A stretch of 64,000 nt of DNA from Brevundimonas fluminis (lineage in GTDB: Bacteria; Pseudomonadota; Alphaproteobacteria; Caulobacterales; Caulobacteraceae). The stretch lies in NCBI RefSeq assembly GCF_003934285.1, contig NZ_RQWJ01000002.1, positions 744,001 to 808,000 on the forward strand. The letters run 5' to 3'. Positions 43,942 through 52,303 of this stretch are shown in pieces; position 1 is the first letter of the stretch, and each line of letters starts with the position of its first letter. Both the position numbers and the translations under genes were made by a program. Under the pieces are notes generated by a model, which saw nothing but the letters and a program-made list of their open reading frames with translations, ran no database searches and was not told the DNA's origin.

Positions 43942-45164
43942 TCCTGAGGCGGCTCGCGCCGCTTCTCGTCGCCGTCGCCTGGCTGGCGGGGTGCGCCCCG
44001 AACCTGCCGTTCGCCGTCGACGGGGTGGTGCCGCCGCCGGTGGTCGTCGCCGACGGCTCGCCCGAGCGTCGCGCACTGAACGCCCGGGTCTACGACGCCG
44101 CGGTCGGCTACGTCGCGGAGCATTACTACGACCGTGACCTGCGCGGCGTGGACTGGGCGGGCGAGGCGGCCGCGCGGCGCGAAGCGGCGATCGCTGAACC
44201 GACGGAGCAGGGCTTCTACGCCCGCATGCACCCGCTGTTCGACCTGCTGGACGACCGCCACACCAGCGTGACCTCGCCCAGCCGCCGCGCGGAGCTGCAC
44301 GCCAGCCGTCTGGGTCAGTCGGGCGCAGGTCTCGGCCTGTCCGCGACGCGGATCGGCGACGACTGGATCGTGACCCGCGTGCGGGAAGAGGGCCCGGCCG
44401 TCGCCGCCGGCGTTCAGGTCGGCTGGCGTATCGTCACCGTGGATGGACGGCCCGAGCTTCTTGCCGTGACCCCCGCCCTGGGCCGGACCTACGCCTTCGT
44501 CTTCGAGGACGAGAACGGCGCGACCCGGGCGATGGACATCACCGCCGTCGACCTCCCGCCGCGCCCGTTGCAAGAGGCGACCCGGCGCGACGACGGCGTG
44601 GTGGTTCTCCGGTTCGACCGTTTCGACGACGCCGCGGTCGCGTGGCTGGAGACGCAGATCGCCGCCTTCCAGGCCGATCCGCCCCGCGGCGTGATCCTTG
44701 ACGTGCGCGACAACGGCGGCGGCCTGCTGGCGTCCCTGGGCCAGATCGTCGCCATGCTGCATCGGGACCAGGTCGCCTATGCCCGCCAGAAGGGCCGCTT
44801 CATCGACACGGAATACGTCACCCGTCCGCGCGAGACGGTGTGGACCGGCCCCGTCGCCATCCTGACCGGACCGGCGTCCGGCAGCGCGTCCGAACTTCTG
44901 GCGGCCCATCTGCAGGAGTTCGACCGGGGCCTGGTCGTGGGACAGACCAGCGCCGGCGCCGTCATCGGCTCCCGCTACGTCGAATTGGCGGACGGCGGCG
45001 TGCTCTCGCTTAGCCTCAACATCATCCTGACCCCGCGCGAGCGCCGTTCGCTTGAGGGGGTGGGCGTGACGCCGGATCTGGTCGTAGAGCCGTCCCTGGC
45101 CGACCGGCGCGCCGGCCGGGACGTGGTGCTGGAAGCGGCGGTCGCCGCCCTGCTGGCCGACTAG
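43938..45164 (+). CDS. S41-family peptidase lipoprotein, second of a tandem pair
   Basis: 408 aa, GTG start overlapping the first copy's stop (GTGA). Lipobox VAWLAGC (Cys near residue 17) anchors it to a membrane, unlike its neighbour. Shares [53 protein letters not shown] (PDZ), [17 protein letters not shown] and [19 protein letters not shown] with the nucleophile Ser. The Lys position of CtpA again appears absent. Its TAG stop lies in the same CTAG as the convergent purT stop. Confidence 0.9.
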   Translation: MILRRLAPLLVAVAWLAGCAPNLPFAVDGVVPPPVVVADGSPERRALNARVYDAAVGYVAEHYYDRDLRGVDWAGEAAARREAAIAEPTEQGFYARMHPLFDLLDDRHTSVTSPSRRAELHASRLGQSGAGLGLSATRIGDDWIVTRVREEGPAVAAGVQVGWRIVTVDGRPELLAVTPALGRTYAFVFEDENGATRAMDITAVDLPPRPLQEATRRDDGVVVLRFDRFDDAAVAWLETQIAAFQADPPRGVILDVRDNGGGLLASLGQIVAMLHRDQVAYARQKGRFIDTEYVTRPRETVWTGPVAILTGPASGSASELLAAHLQEFDRGLVVGQTSAGAVIGSRYVELADGGVLSLSLNIILTPRERRSLEGVGVTPDLVVEPSLADRRAGRDVVLEAAVAALLAD

Positions 45165-46357
45165 ACGGCGAAGACCTTCACCCGCGACGCCGCCTCGCGC
45201 GCCCGTTCGCGGGCCTGGTCCGTCGTATCGCCGCGCGCCGTGGCCACGCCCATGCGCCGCCGCTCGAAGGCTTCCGGCTTGCCGAACAGACGCAGGTCGG
45301 CGGTCGGGACCGACAGGGCCTCGGCGACGCCCTCATAGGCCACCCCGACGGCGTCCATGCCGCCGTAGATGACCGCGCTGGCGCCTGTGTCGCGCCGCGT
45401 CACGTCGACGGGCAGACCGAGAATGGCGCGGGCGTGCAGGGCGAACTCCGACTGCACCTGCGTCGCCAGCGTCACCAGCCCGGTGTCGTGCGGACGCGGC
45501 GAGACCTCGCTGAACCAGACCTCGTCTCCCTTGACGAACAGCTCCACGCCGAACACGCCCAGCCCGCCCAGCGCCTCCGTCACCTTGCCGGCGATGTCCT
45601 GCGCGCTTGTCAGCGCCGCGTCCGACATGGCCTGCGGCTGCCAGCTCTCGACATAGTCGCCCTTCACCTGCCGGTGGCCGATGGGATCGCAGAAGTCGGT
45701 GGCGAGGGCGCCGTCGCGCATCGAGCGGACGGTCAGCAGGGTGATCTCGAAGTCGAAGTCGATCCGGCCTTCGACGATCACTCGCGCCGCGTCCACGCGC
45801 CCGCCGGACTGGGCGTAGGCCCAGGCGTTCCCGGCGTCCTCCAGGGCGTCGATCATCGACTGCCCCTTGCCGCTGGACGACATCACCGGCTTGACGAAGA
45901 CCGGCAGGCCGATCCGGTGCGCGGCCTCGCGCAGCTCGTCCGCCGAGCCGGCGAAGGCGTAGCGCGACGTCGGCAGGCCCAGCTCCTCGGCGGCCAACCG
46001 GCGGATACCCTCGCGGTTCATGGTCAGCTGCGTCGCCCGCGCGGTCGGGATCACAGTCGCCAGACCCGCCGCCTCGATCTCGGCCAGCACCTCGGTGGCG
46101 ATCGCCTCGATCTCCGGCACGATGAGGTGCGGCGCCTCGGCGAGGATGACGCCGTTCAGCACGTGCGGGTCCGTCATCGGGATCACGTGGCTGCGGTGCG
46201 CCACCTGCATGGCCGGCGCGTTGGCATACCGGTCGACCGCGATCACCTCGGCGCCCAGCCGCTGCAGCTCGATGGCCACCTCCTTGCCCAGCTCCCCCGC
46301 ACCCAGCAGCATGACGCGGACGGCTGTGTTGGAGAGGGGGGTGCCGAGGCGGGTCAT
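45161..46357 (-). CDS. purT: Formate-dependent phosphoribosylglycinamide formyltransferase 2
   Basis: 398 aa ATP-grasp enzyme: GAR plus formate and ATP to formyl-GAR in purine synthesis. Motifs: [67 protein letters not shown] and [14 protein letters not shown]. The start at 46357 overlaps the upstream orphan gene stop (ATGA). Confidence 0.97.
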   Translation of the reverse strand: MTRLGTPLSNTAVRVMLLGAGELGKEVAIELQRLGAEVIAVDRYANAPAMQVAHRSHVIPMTDPHVLNGVILAEAPHLIVPEIEAIATEVLAEIEAAGLATVIPTARATQLTMNREGIRRLAAEELGLPTSRYAFAGSADELREAAHRIGLPVFVKPVMSSSGKGQSMIDALEDAGNAWAYAQSGGRVDAARVIVEGRIDFDFEITLLTVRSMRDGALATDFCDPIGHRQVKGDYVESWQPQAMSDAALTSAQDIAGKVTEALGGLGVFGVELFVKGDEVWFSEVSPRPHDTGLVTLATQVQSEFALHARAILGLPVDVTRRDTGASAVIYGGMDAVGVAYEGVAEALSVPTADLRLFGKPEAFERRRMGVATARGDTTDQARERAREAASRVKVFAV

Positions 46358-47130
46358 TCGATTCCGTATTCCTTGATCCATTCTGCTTCAGCCTCCCGAA
46401 GCAGGCCAACAAGCTCGGCTGAAGCCCCCAAGGCTTCCGCCTCGTCGGCGGTAATGAACTGCGCCGAGCCGCACGCCATGGCCGCATGGGGGAGAGAGGC
46501 GAAATCCACACCGATGCGCCCGCTGTCCAGCAGCCAAATCGCCAGAGTTTCGTTCGCGGCATCGGAGCCGAAGTAGCCGTCGCATTGCTGAAGCCACGCC
46601 CCGTCGGTTTCCGGGGCTGATCGAACCTCGGCGCGATACCATTCAAGCAAGGCCGGTGACAGTGTCGTAGCCGGCATTTGTCCTGGCCATTCCGTGGACG
46701 CTGTGATCTCGGCTCCGGGCCACAGAGTCGCCCAATCCGGCACGCCGCCCGTCCTCCGGTCGAACGTCAGGCGGTACAGATCGACGGTCGGATGGGCGCC
46801 GCCGCAGTAGTAGCCTTCGTTGATTTCGATCGAGAGAAAGCGAGGGCCCGTGAACAACCGACCGACGGTTCGGGACCATTCAGCATACTGGTGACCTGAG
46901 CCCAGACAGTCGGCGCGGTTGCCCAGCGCAGCCTCATCCAGCTGAGTAAATAGGGCATTCAGCGGCTCTGACCCTTCCCCCGTCAGGCGGGGCATCAGCT
47001 CGAAATCGGGGTGCGGACCGTCCGGCCAGATCAGGCCGTCGGCGTCGGGCGCCTGGGCGCAGGCGGACAGGGCGGTTGCTGCCGCAAAAACGAGGACGCT
47101 TGCGCCCAGACCTAAGTTCAAGCCCCGCAT
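46354..47130 (-). CDS. Putative lipoprotein with DUF3298/RsiV-like pattern
   Basis: 258 aa from the ATG at 47130, which has AGGGAA six bases upstream. Signal with lipobox ATALSAC. The central part [20 protein letters not shown] followed by [13 protein letters not shown] resembles the DUF3298 signature of RsiV and related lysozyme-binding or lipoprotein domains (by eye). Four further cysteines. Codon use is more AT-rich than its neighbours, hinting at a different origin. It overlaps purT by 4 bp and is 60 bp downstream of tkt, separated by a hairpin. Confidence 0.68.
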   Translation of the reverse strand: MRGLNLGLGASVLVFAAATALSACAQAPDADGLIWPDGPHPDFELMPRLTGEGSEPLNALFTQLDEAALGNRADCLGSGHQYAEWSRTVGRLFTGPRFLSIEINEGYYCGGAHPTVDLYRLTFDRRTGGVPDWATLWPGAEITASTEWPGQMPATTLSPALLEWYRAEVRSAPETDGAWLQQCDGYFGSDAANETLAIWLLDSGRIGVDFASLPHAAMACGSAQFITADEAEALGASAELVGLLREAEAEWIKEYGIE

Positions 47131-47171
47131 CTTCACTTCCCTGCATCGAGTGACAGCCTAAGCTGGTTCCT

Positions 47172-47186
47172 TCTCCCGACGGGAGA
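47172..47186. terminator. Short hairpin after tkt
   Basis: TCTCCC-GAC-GGGAGA lies 5 bp beyond the tkt stop, before the lipoprotein gene. Without a T-tract it may slow or end tkt transcription, or be one copy of a dispersed short repeat. Confidence 0.4.
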
Positions 47187-47190
47187 GGGA

Positions 47191-49182
47191 TCAGAGTCTG
47201 GACTTAACCGCCGCGACCACCGCCTCGGCGGTGATGCCGAACTTCTCGTACAGCACCTCCGCCGGGGCCGAGGCGCCGAACCCGGTCATGCCGACGAAGC
47301 CGCCGTCCTCGCCGATGAAGCGCTCCCAGCCCTGTTTGATGCCGGCCTCGACGGCGACGCGCACCGTGCCGCGGCCGATGACCGACGCCTGATAGGCGGC
47401 GTCCTGCCGCTCGAAGAGCTCGAAGCACGGGACCGAGACGACGCGGGTGGGCAGGCCCTCGGCCTCCAGCGCCTCGGCCGCCTTCAGCGCGACAGGCACT
47501 TCGGTGCCGGTGGCGAACAGGGTCGCCTTGGCCTCTCCCGACGCGCCGCGCAGCTCATAGGCGCCCTTGGCCGACAGGTTCTCCGACGCGGCCGTGGTCC
47601 GCACGGCGTCGGTCTTTTGTCGCGACAGGGCCAGGGCCGACGGCGCGGTCTTCGTCTCCAGCGCGACGCGCCAGCATTCGAACGCCTCCACCGTGTCGGC
47701 CGGGCGGAACACCAGCAGGTTCGGAATGGCCCGCAGCGCCGCCAGATGCTCGACCGGCTGGTGCGTCGGCCCGTCCTCGCCCACGCCGATCGAGTCATGC
47801 GTCAGCACGTGGATCACGCGGATGCCCATCAGGGCGGCCAGCCGGATCGAGGGTCGGTTGTAGTCCGAGAACACCATGAAGGTGCCGCCGTAGGGGATGA
47901 CACCGCCGTGCAGCGCCATGCCGTTCATGGCCGCCGCCATGCCGTGCTCGCGGATGCCCCAGTTGACGTACCGCCCCTCATAGGTGGGCGCGTCCAGGAT
48001 CGGCGTGCCGGCCACGAAGGTGTTGTTCGAGCCCGTCAGGTCGGCCGAGCCGCCGATCATTTCCGGCACGGCGCCGAACAGCCTGGCCAGGGCGGCGCCC
48101 GACGAGGCGCGGGTGGCCTGCGCCGGCTTCGTTTCGATCAGTTCGGCGATCCCGGCGTCCAGCGCGTCGAAGGCGTCGGCGGGCAGGTCGCCGTTCATGG
48201 CGCGGGTGAAATCGGCGCCTTGCGGATGGGCTGCCAGCCTGGCCTCCCAGGCCTTGCGGACCTTGGCCCCGCGACGGCCGACCTTCTTCCAGGCCGAGGC
48301 CACCGCCTCCGGCAACTCAAACGGATCATGGGTCCAGGACAGGCCCAGCCGGGTCGCGGCGATCTCGGCGGCGCCCAGTGCCGCGCCGTGCGTCTTGTGG
48401 CTGCCTTCCATGGTGGCGGCGCCGCGGCCGATCTTGGTCTTGCAGGCGATCAGGGTCGGCTTGTCCTGCCTGATCGCCCACTTCATCGCCGCGCGGATCG
48501 CGTGCATGTCGTGGCCGTCGACGGCCTTCACCGCCCATCCGGCCGACTTGAAGCGGCCCTTCTGATCGGTTGCGTCGGACAGTCCGACCTTGCCGTCGAT
48601 GGTGATCTCGTTGTCGTCCCACAGGACGGTCAGCCTGCTCAGGCGATAGCGGCCCGCCAGCGTGATCGCCTCCTGGCTGACGCCCTCCATCAGGCAGCCG
48701 TCGCCGGCGATGACCCAGGTGCGGTGGTCGACCAGATCGTCGCCGTACTTCGCCGCCAGATGCCGCTCGGCCATGGCGAAGCCGACGGCGTTGGCGAGGC
48801 CCTGACCCAGCGGGCCGGTGGTCGTCTCCACGCCCGGCATGTGGCCGAACTCGGGGTGACCCGCGGTCTTCGATCCCCACTGACGGAAGTTCGACAACTC
48901 CTCCTTCGTCGCCGCCTTCACGCCCGTCAGGTGCAGCAGGGCGTAGATCAGCATCGAGCCGTGGCCCGCCGACAGGATGAAGCGGTCGCGGTCGGCCCAG
49001 TCGGGCCGGCTCGCGTCGAACTTCAGGAAGCGGCTGAACAGCACCGTCGCGACGTCGGCCATGCCCATCGGCATGCCCGGGTGACCCGACTTCGCCTTCT
49101 CGACCCCGTCCATCGCCAGCACGCGGATCGCGTCGGCCATCTGCTTCGGGGTCGCCTTGGATGCGGGTTCGGGACCGGTCAC
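47191..49182 (-). CDS. tkt: Transketolase
   Basis: 663 aa, GTG start. Thiamine-diphosphate enzyme moving two-carbon units in the pentose phosphate pathway. N-terminal AKSGHPGMPMGMADVA, TPP motif VIAGDGCLMEGVSQEA, WDDNEITIDG, then GGSADLTGSNNT, YVNWGIREHGMAAAMNGMAL and the C-terminal domain FELFERQDAAYQASVIG. Normal length. In this genome it is 9 kb from gap/pgk/fba rather than adjacent. Confidence 0.98.
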   Translation of the reverse strand: MTGPEPASKATPKQMADAIRVLAMDGVEKAKSGHPGMPMGMADVATVLFSRFLKFDASRPDWADRDRFILSAGHGSMLIYALLHLTGVKAATKEELSNFRQWGSKTAGHPEFGHMPGVETTTGPLGQGLANAVGFAMAERHLAAKYGDDLVDHRTWVIAGDGCLMEGVSQEAITLAGRYRLSRLTVLWDDNEITIDGKVGLSDATDQKGRFKSAGWAVKAVDGHDMHAIRAAMKWAIRQDKPTLIACKTKIGRGAATMEGSHKTHGAALGAAEIAATRLGLSWTHDPFELPEAVASAWKKVGRRGAKVRKAWEARLAAHPQGADFTRAMNGDLPADAFDALDAGIAELIETKPAQATRASSGAALARLFGAVPEMIGGSADLTGSNNTFVAGTPILDAPTYEGRYVNWGIREHGMAAAMNGMALHGGVIPYGGTFMVFSDYNRPSIRLAALMGIRVIHVLTHDSIGVGEDGPTHQPVEHLAALRAIPNLLVFRPADTVEAFECWRVALETKTAPSALALSRQKTDAVRTTAASENLSAKGAYELRGASGEAKATLFATGTEVPVALKAAEALEAEGLPTRVVSVPCFELFERQDAAYQASVIGRGTVRVAVEAGIKQGWERFIGEDGGFVGMTGFGASAPAEVLYEKFGITAEAVVAAVKSRL

Positions 49183-49279
49183 GGGGAGGACCTTTCGTCG
49201 GAGGGCGGAAAAAAGGGAGGCGGCGGCGCTTTACCGCGCGGGCGTGGCGGGTTCTATACGGATTCTGAAAGGAGGGCAC

Positions 49280-49531
49280 ATGGCCGACGCCGCCGCCGCC
49301 GCCCGGGAGAGGGTCGATCGGGCCCTGTCCCTGCTCGAGCGCAGGGTTCTGGACCTGAAAGCCCGCCCCGCCACCGCCCGTCCCGTGGCCGACGACGACC
49401 TGTTCGCGCCGCGCGTCGATCCCGTCCGCACCGCCGAGCTGGAGGCCGCCGGGCGCGAGGCGTCCGAGGCCCTGGCCATCGCCGCCCAGGCCATCCGTCA
49501 CGCCCTGGGCGAAGACGGGGAGGCCGCCTGA
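49280..49531 (+). CDS. DUF4164 family small coiled-coil protein
   Basis: 83 aa with GGAGG directly upstream of the ATG. Highly helical, Ala/Arg/Glu rich: AAAARERVDRALSLLERRVL at the N-terminus and AAGREASEALAIAAQAIRHA at the C-terminus. DUF4164 proteins are typically encoded just before zapA in alphaproteobacteria, as here (TGATG overlap), which suggests a cell-division link. Mechanism unknown. Confidence 0.82.
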   Translation: MADAAAAARERVDRALSLLERRVLDLKARPATARPVADDDLFAPRVDPVRTAELEAAGREASEALAIAAQAIRHALGEDGEAA

Positions 49532-49848
49532 TGGCCACCGTCACCGTCGAAGTGAACGGCCGCCCCTACGCCGTCGGTTGCGCCGACGGTCAGGAAGACC
49601 GCGTCCGCATGCTGGCGCGCCAGTTCGACGACCACGTGCGCGGCGTCGCGTCCGAGGTCGGCCACGTCGGCGACATCCGCCTGTTCCTGATGGCCGCGCT
49701 GCTTCTCGCCGACGAACTGCACGAGACGCGGCTCGCCGGCGGGGTCGTCACCCCGGCCGGCGATCCCCCGCCCGCCGCCAACGACGGCGTGGCCGAAGCG
49801 CTCAACGCCGTCGCGGCGCGCCTCGAGAAGCTGGCCCAGACGATCTGA
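49531..49848 (+). CDS. zapA: Cell division protein ZapA
   Basis: 105 aa. Binds FtsZ and promotes Z-ring bundling. Starts MATVTVEVNGRPYAVGCADG with RVRMLARQFDDHVRG and the helical SEVGHVGDIRLFLMAALLLADEL, ending in a coiled-coil helix (VAARLEKLAQTI). Start overlaps the DUF4164 stop. It is followed by 6S RNA and fthC, a conserved order. Confidence 0.95.
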   Translation: MATVTVEVNGRPYAVGCADGQEDRVRMLARQFDDHVRGVASEVGHVGDIRLFLMAALLLADELHETRLAGGVVTPAGDPPPAANDGVAEALNAVAARLEKLAQTI

Positions 49849-49997
49849 CGCCTCGCGCAGCGAGCGGCCGCGTCGCGAATGACAGGGCGCAGGAAACCCC
49901 GCCATTGTTCCGCCCCTCCGTCGCGCCTATCTTCGTCCCCGGCGGGTCGGCTGCGGCTCTCGTCGAAGGCAACACATCCCAGCGACCTTAATCGTCT

Positions 49998-50160
49998 CTA
50001 AGGGAGCTGTCCCTGTCCGGGCTCGTGGGCCTGGGCACTACGGCGCCCACCTGGTTCGCCAGGTCGAGGGGATTGAACCGTCCTTCACGGCCCTCGCGGC
50101 CCCCGCCAACCTCTTTTTCTGTGGGCCTGACGCTCGCGCCGCGGGCGCTCGCTGCCTGAG
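49998..50160 (+). ncRNA. ssrS: 6S RNA (RNA polymerase regulator), ends approximate
   Basis: The 355-bp gap between zapA and fthC is the classic 6S RNA site. It contains GGCGCCCACCTGG, the strong hairpin ACCTGG-TTCG-CCAGGT (50049-50064) and a second small hairpin CCGT-CCTTC-ACGG (50078-50090). GC-rich flanking segments can form the closing stem. A CTTAAT element at 49987-49992 could be the -10. 6S RNA binds the housekeeping RNA polymerase holoenzyme in stationary phase. I could not fold it fully; identification rests on synteny and partial structure. Confidence 0.72.
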
Positions 50161-50203
50161 GCCGGGCCTACCGCTCGACGCGGGCAAGGCGTATGGCTCG
50201 CCC

Positions 50204-50761
50204 GTGAGCCCGCATCCGACCGACAAGCGTGAACTGCGGGCCGCCATGCGCGCCGAGCGCAAGCGGCTGAGCGGGCTGGACGCGACGGTCGCCCATCGCG
50301 TCGCCGATCACGCCGGTGATCTGCCTCCCGCGGCCGTCGTCGCCGTCTACCGCGCCATCGGCACCGAGCTGGACGCCGCGCCGCTGGCGGCCGCCCTCGT
50401 CGCCGGCGGCCGCGAGCTCTGCTTGCCCGTGGTGGCGGAGCCCGACGCCCCGATGATCTTCCGCCGCTGGGCGCCGGGCGAGCCGCTGGAGCCCGATCTG
50501 GTGGGCGTGCCCGCCCCTCTGCCGTTGGCCGAACGCGTCGAGCCCGACCTGATCGTCACGCCCTTGCTGGCCTTCGACGCGCGAGGCTGGCGGCTGGGGC
50601 AGGGCGGAGGCCACTACGACCGCACCTTCGCCGCCCTGCCCGCCGCGACCCGCGTCGGCCTGGCCTACGCCGGGCAGGAGGTGGGAGGGCTGCAGGTCGA
50701 GCCCCACGACGTTCGTCTGCATGGCGTCCTGACCGAGATGGGCTATAGGCCCTTCGGATGA
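50204..50761 (+). CDS. fthC: 5-Formyltetrahydrofolate cyclo-ligase
   Basis: 185 aa, GTG start. Converts 5-formyl-THF to methenyl-THF with ATP. Motifs: KRELRAAMRAERKRLSG, the substrate and ATP site LRRG-like GRELCLPVV, PDLIVTPLLAFDARGWRLGQ and GGGHYDRTFA. Downstream of 6S RNA as in many proteobacteria (ygfA). Stop overlaps the next ATG (ATGA). Confidence 0.95.
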   Translation: MSPHPTDKRELRAAMRAERKRLSGLDATVAHRVADHAGDLPPAAVVAVYRAIGTELDAAPLAAALVAGGRELCLPVVAEPDAPMIFRRWAPGEPLEPDLVGVPAPLPLAERVEPDLIVTPLLAFDARGWRLGQGGGHYDRTFAALPAATRVGLAYAGQEVGGLQVEPHDVRLHGVLTEMGYRPFG

Positions 50762-51582
50762 GACTGGCTTTTTTCGGCGACGTGGTGGGCAAGTCCGGCA
50801 GGGACGGAATCTCCGACCATCTGCCCGGGCTTAAGCGCGATCTGAAGCTCGACTTCGTGGTGATCAACGCAGAGAACGCCGCGGGCGGCTTCGGCATCAC
50901 CGAACACACGGCCAACGAGCTGTTCATGGCCGGCGCGGACTGCCTGACGCTGGGCAACCACAGCTGGGACCAGCGCGAGGCCCTGACCTACATCGTGCGC
51001 GAGCCGCGCCTGATCCGCCCGCTGAACTATCCGCGCCTGATGGACGCCCCGGGCGCCGGGGCCAATCTGTTCGAGACCCACTCGGGCCGCACCGTTCTGG
51101 TCATGAACGTGCTGGGCCGCGTCCACATGGACCCGATGGACGACCCGTTCAGCGCGGTGGAGAAGGAGCTGGCCGCCTGCCCGCTCGGCATGGCCGCCGA
51201 CGCGATCATCGTCGACATGCACTGCGAGGCGACGTCGGAGAAGATGGCGATGGGCCACTTCTGCGACGGTCGCGCCAGTCTGGTGGTCGGCACCCACACC
51301 CACGTGCCCACCGCCGACTGCCAGATCCTTCCGGGCGGCACGGCGTACCAGACGGACGCCGGCGGCTGCTGCGACTACGACTCGGTCATCGGCAATGAGA
51401 AGGAAGAGCCGCTGCGCCGCTTCACCACCCGCATCAGCGGCGGCCGCTACAGCCCGGCATCGGGTCCGGCCACCATCTGCGGCGTCTACGTCGAGACGGA
51501 CGACCGCACCGGTCTGGCCACGCGGATCGAGCCGATCCGCGTCGGCGGGAGGTTGAGGCGGGCGGTTCCGACGCTGGCTTGA
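50758..51582 (+). CDS. YmdB/TIGR00282-family metallophosphoesterase (predicted 2',3'-cyclic nucleotide phosphodiesterase)
   Basis: 274 aa. Dinuclear-metal phosphoesterase: metal ligands in FFGDVVGKSGRDG, VVINAENAAGGFGI, LGNHSWDQREAL, DMHCEATSEK and VVGTHTHVPTAD. Family members hydrolyse 2',3'-cAMP or cyclic nucleotides and affect biofilm and RNA turnover in Bacillus (family knowledge). Co-transcribed with fthC. Confidence 0.94.
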   Translation: MRLAFFGDVVGKSGRDGISDHLPGLKRDLKLDFVVINAENAAGGFGITEHTANELFMAGADCLTLGNHSWDQREALTYIVREPRLIRPLNYPRLMDAPGAGANLFETHSGRTVLVMNVLGRVHMDPMDDPFSAVEKELAACPLGMAADAIIVDMHCEATSEKMAMGHFCDGRASLVVGTHTHVPTADCQILPGGTAYQTDAGGCCDYDSVIGNEKEEPLRRFTTRISGGRYSPASGPATICGVYVETDDRTGLATRIEPIRVGGRLRRAVPTLA

Positions 51583-51587
51583 TCCTC

Positions 51588-51788
51588 GTCATCCCGGCCG
51601 CAGCCGCGCAGCGGCGGAGAGCCGGGACGGGCATGGGCTTTCTTGTGCGCGCTCCGGGCGACCAAGGCGACCCGGAGCTAGGGTCGGCATTGGCCAGCCG
51701 TGGCCCGGCTCGCCGCTCCGCGCCGTCCGGGCGCTCCAAGGATGCACGCGACCGTCCCGGCTCTCGCCTTCGGCTCGGCCGGGATGAC
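51588..51788. repeat. 200-bp composite palindromic (MITE-like) intergenic element
   Basis: Outer arms GTCATCCCGGCCG (51588-51600) and CGGCCGGGATGAC (51776-51788) are perfect inverted repeats. A second nested pair of 14 bp (51617-51630 and 51752-51765) and an internal hairpin GCTCCGGG/CCCGGAGC (51651-51658 and 51671-51678) add to the fold. It holds no convincing gene. The layout is that of a non-autonomous or intergenic palindromic repeat. Confidence 0.7.
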
Positions 51789-51856
51789 AATGGCGGACGG
51801 GCTGGTCACTCAATAGAGCCGGCGCCATTCTCGCCAAAGGTCAGGGAGCGGTGGGC

Positions 51857-52303
51857 ATGGTCGCACCAGAAGTTGCCGAGGCTGTGGGCGGGGAAAACCA
51901 TGGTCGGCTGGGGATGTCCGCCATCTTGCATGGGCTGGATCCGGCGATCGACTGGGCCAGCAAGCTCGGACTGACGCTCGCGGTCATGACCTTCGTCGTG
52001 GTGATCGTGGATTTGGCCATGCGAGGGCGCTTGAGACAGACCGCGTTCGCCTTCACCCATCTGTTGGCTTGTCTGCCTTTGATCGGGGCCCTCCACGCGG
52101 CGTCTCAGGGAACCGTGAACTACTGGCTTGCCGTTCCCGCGGACGACTCTCCTCTCGGCAATTTCCCGCTCATTCAGGCAGCAGTGGCGGTGCTGATGGG
52201 CAGCTTTCTGTCCGGCCTCGGCGTGATCCTGACCTTCGTTCTCCGGCTCGATGACGCGTGGCGCGGGCGGAAGGGCGATCACCCCCGCGCCACGAACCCG
52301 TAG
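51857..52303 (+). CDS. Orphan membrane protein
   Basis: 148 aa from the ATG at 51857 (AGGGAG nine bases upstream); a later ATG near residue 20 is possible. Three predicted helices, including LTLAVMTFVVVIVDLAMRG, AFAFTHLLACLPLIGALHA and LIQAAVAVLMGSFLSGLGV. The DNA is less GC-rich than its neighbours. It lies beside a palindromic element and its end overlaps the end of the convergent amidohydrolase gene by 25 bp. No family recognised. Confidence 0.6.
   Translation: MVAPEVAEAVGGENHGRLGMSAILHGLDPAIDWASKLGLTLAVMTFVVVIVDLAMRGRLRQTAFAFTHLLACLPLIGALHAASQGTVNYWLAVPADDSPLGNFPLIQAAVAVLMGSFLSGLGVILTFVLRLDDAWRGRKGDHPRATNP

Noticed and set aside
50060-50100. A tRNA T-arm-like sequence on the minus strand (GGTTCAATCCCC) as a tRNA or tmRNA piece
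   Set aside because: The T-stem has a mismatch and no acceptor or anticodon arm could be built; the location fits 6S RNA better.
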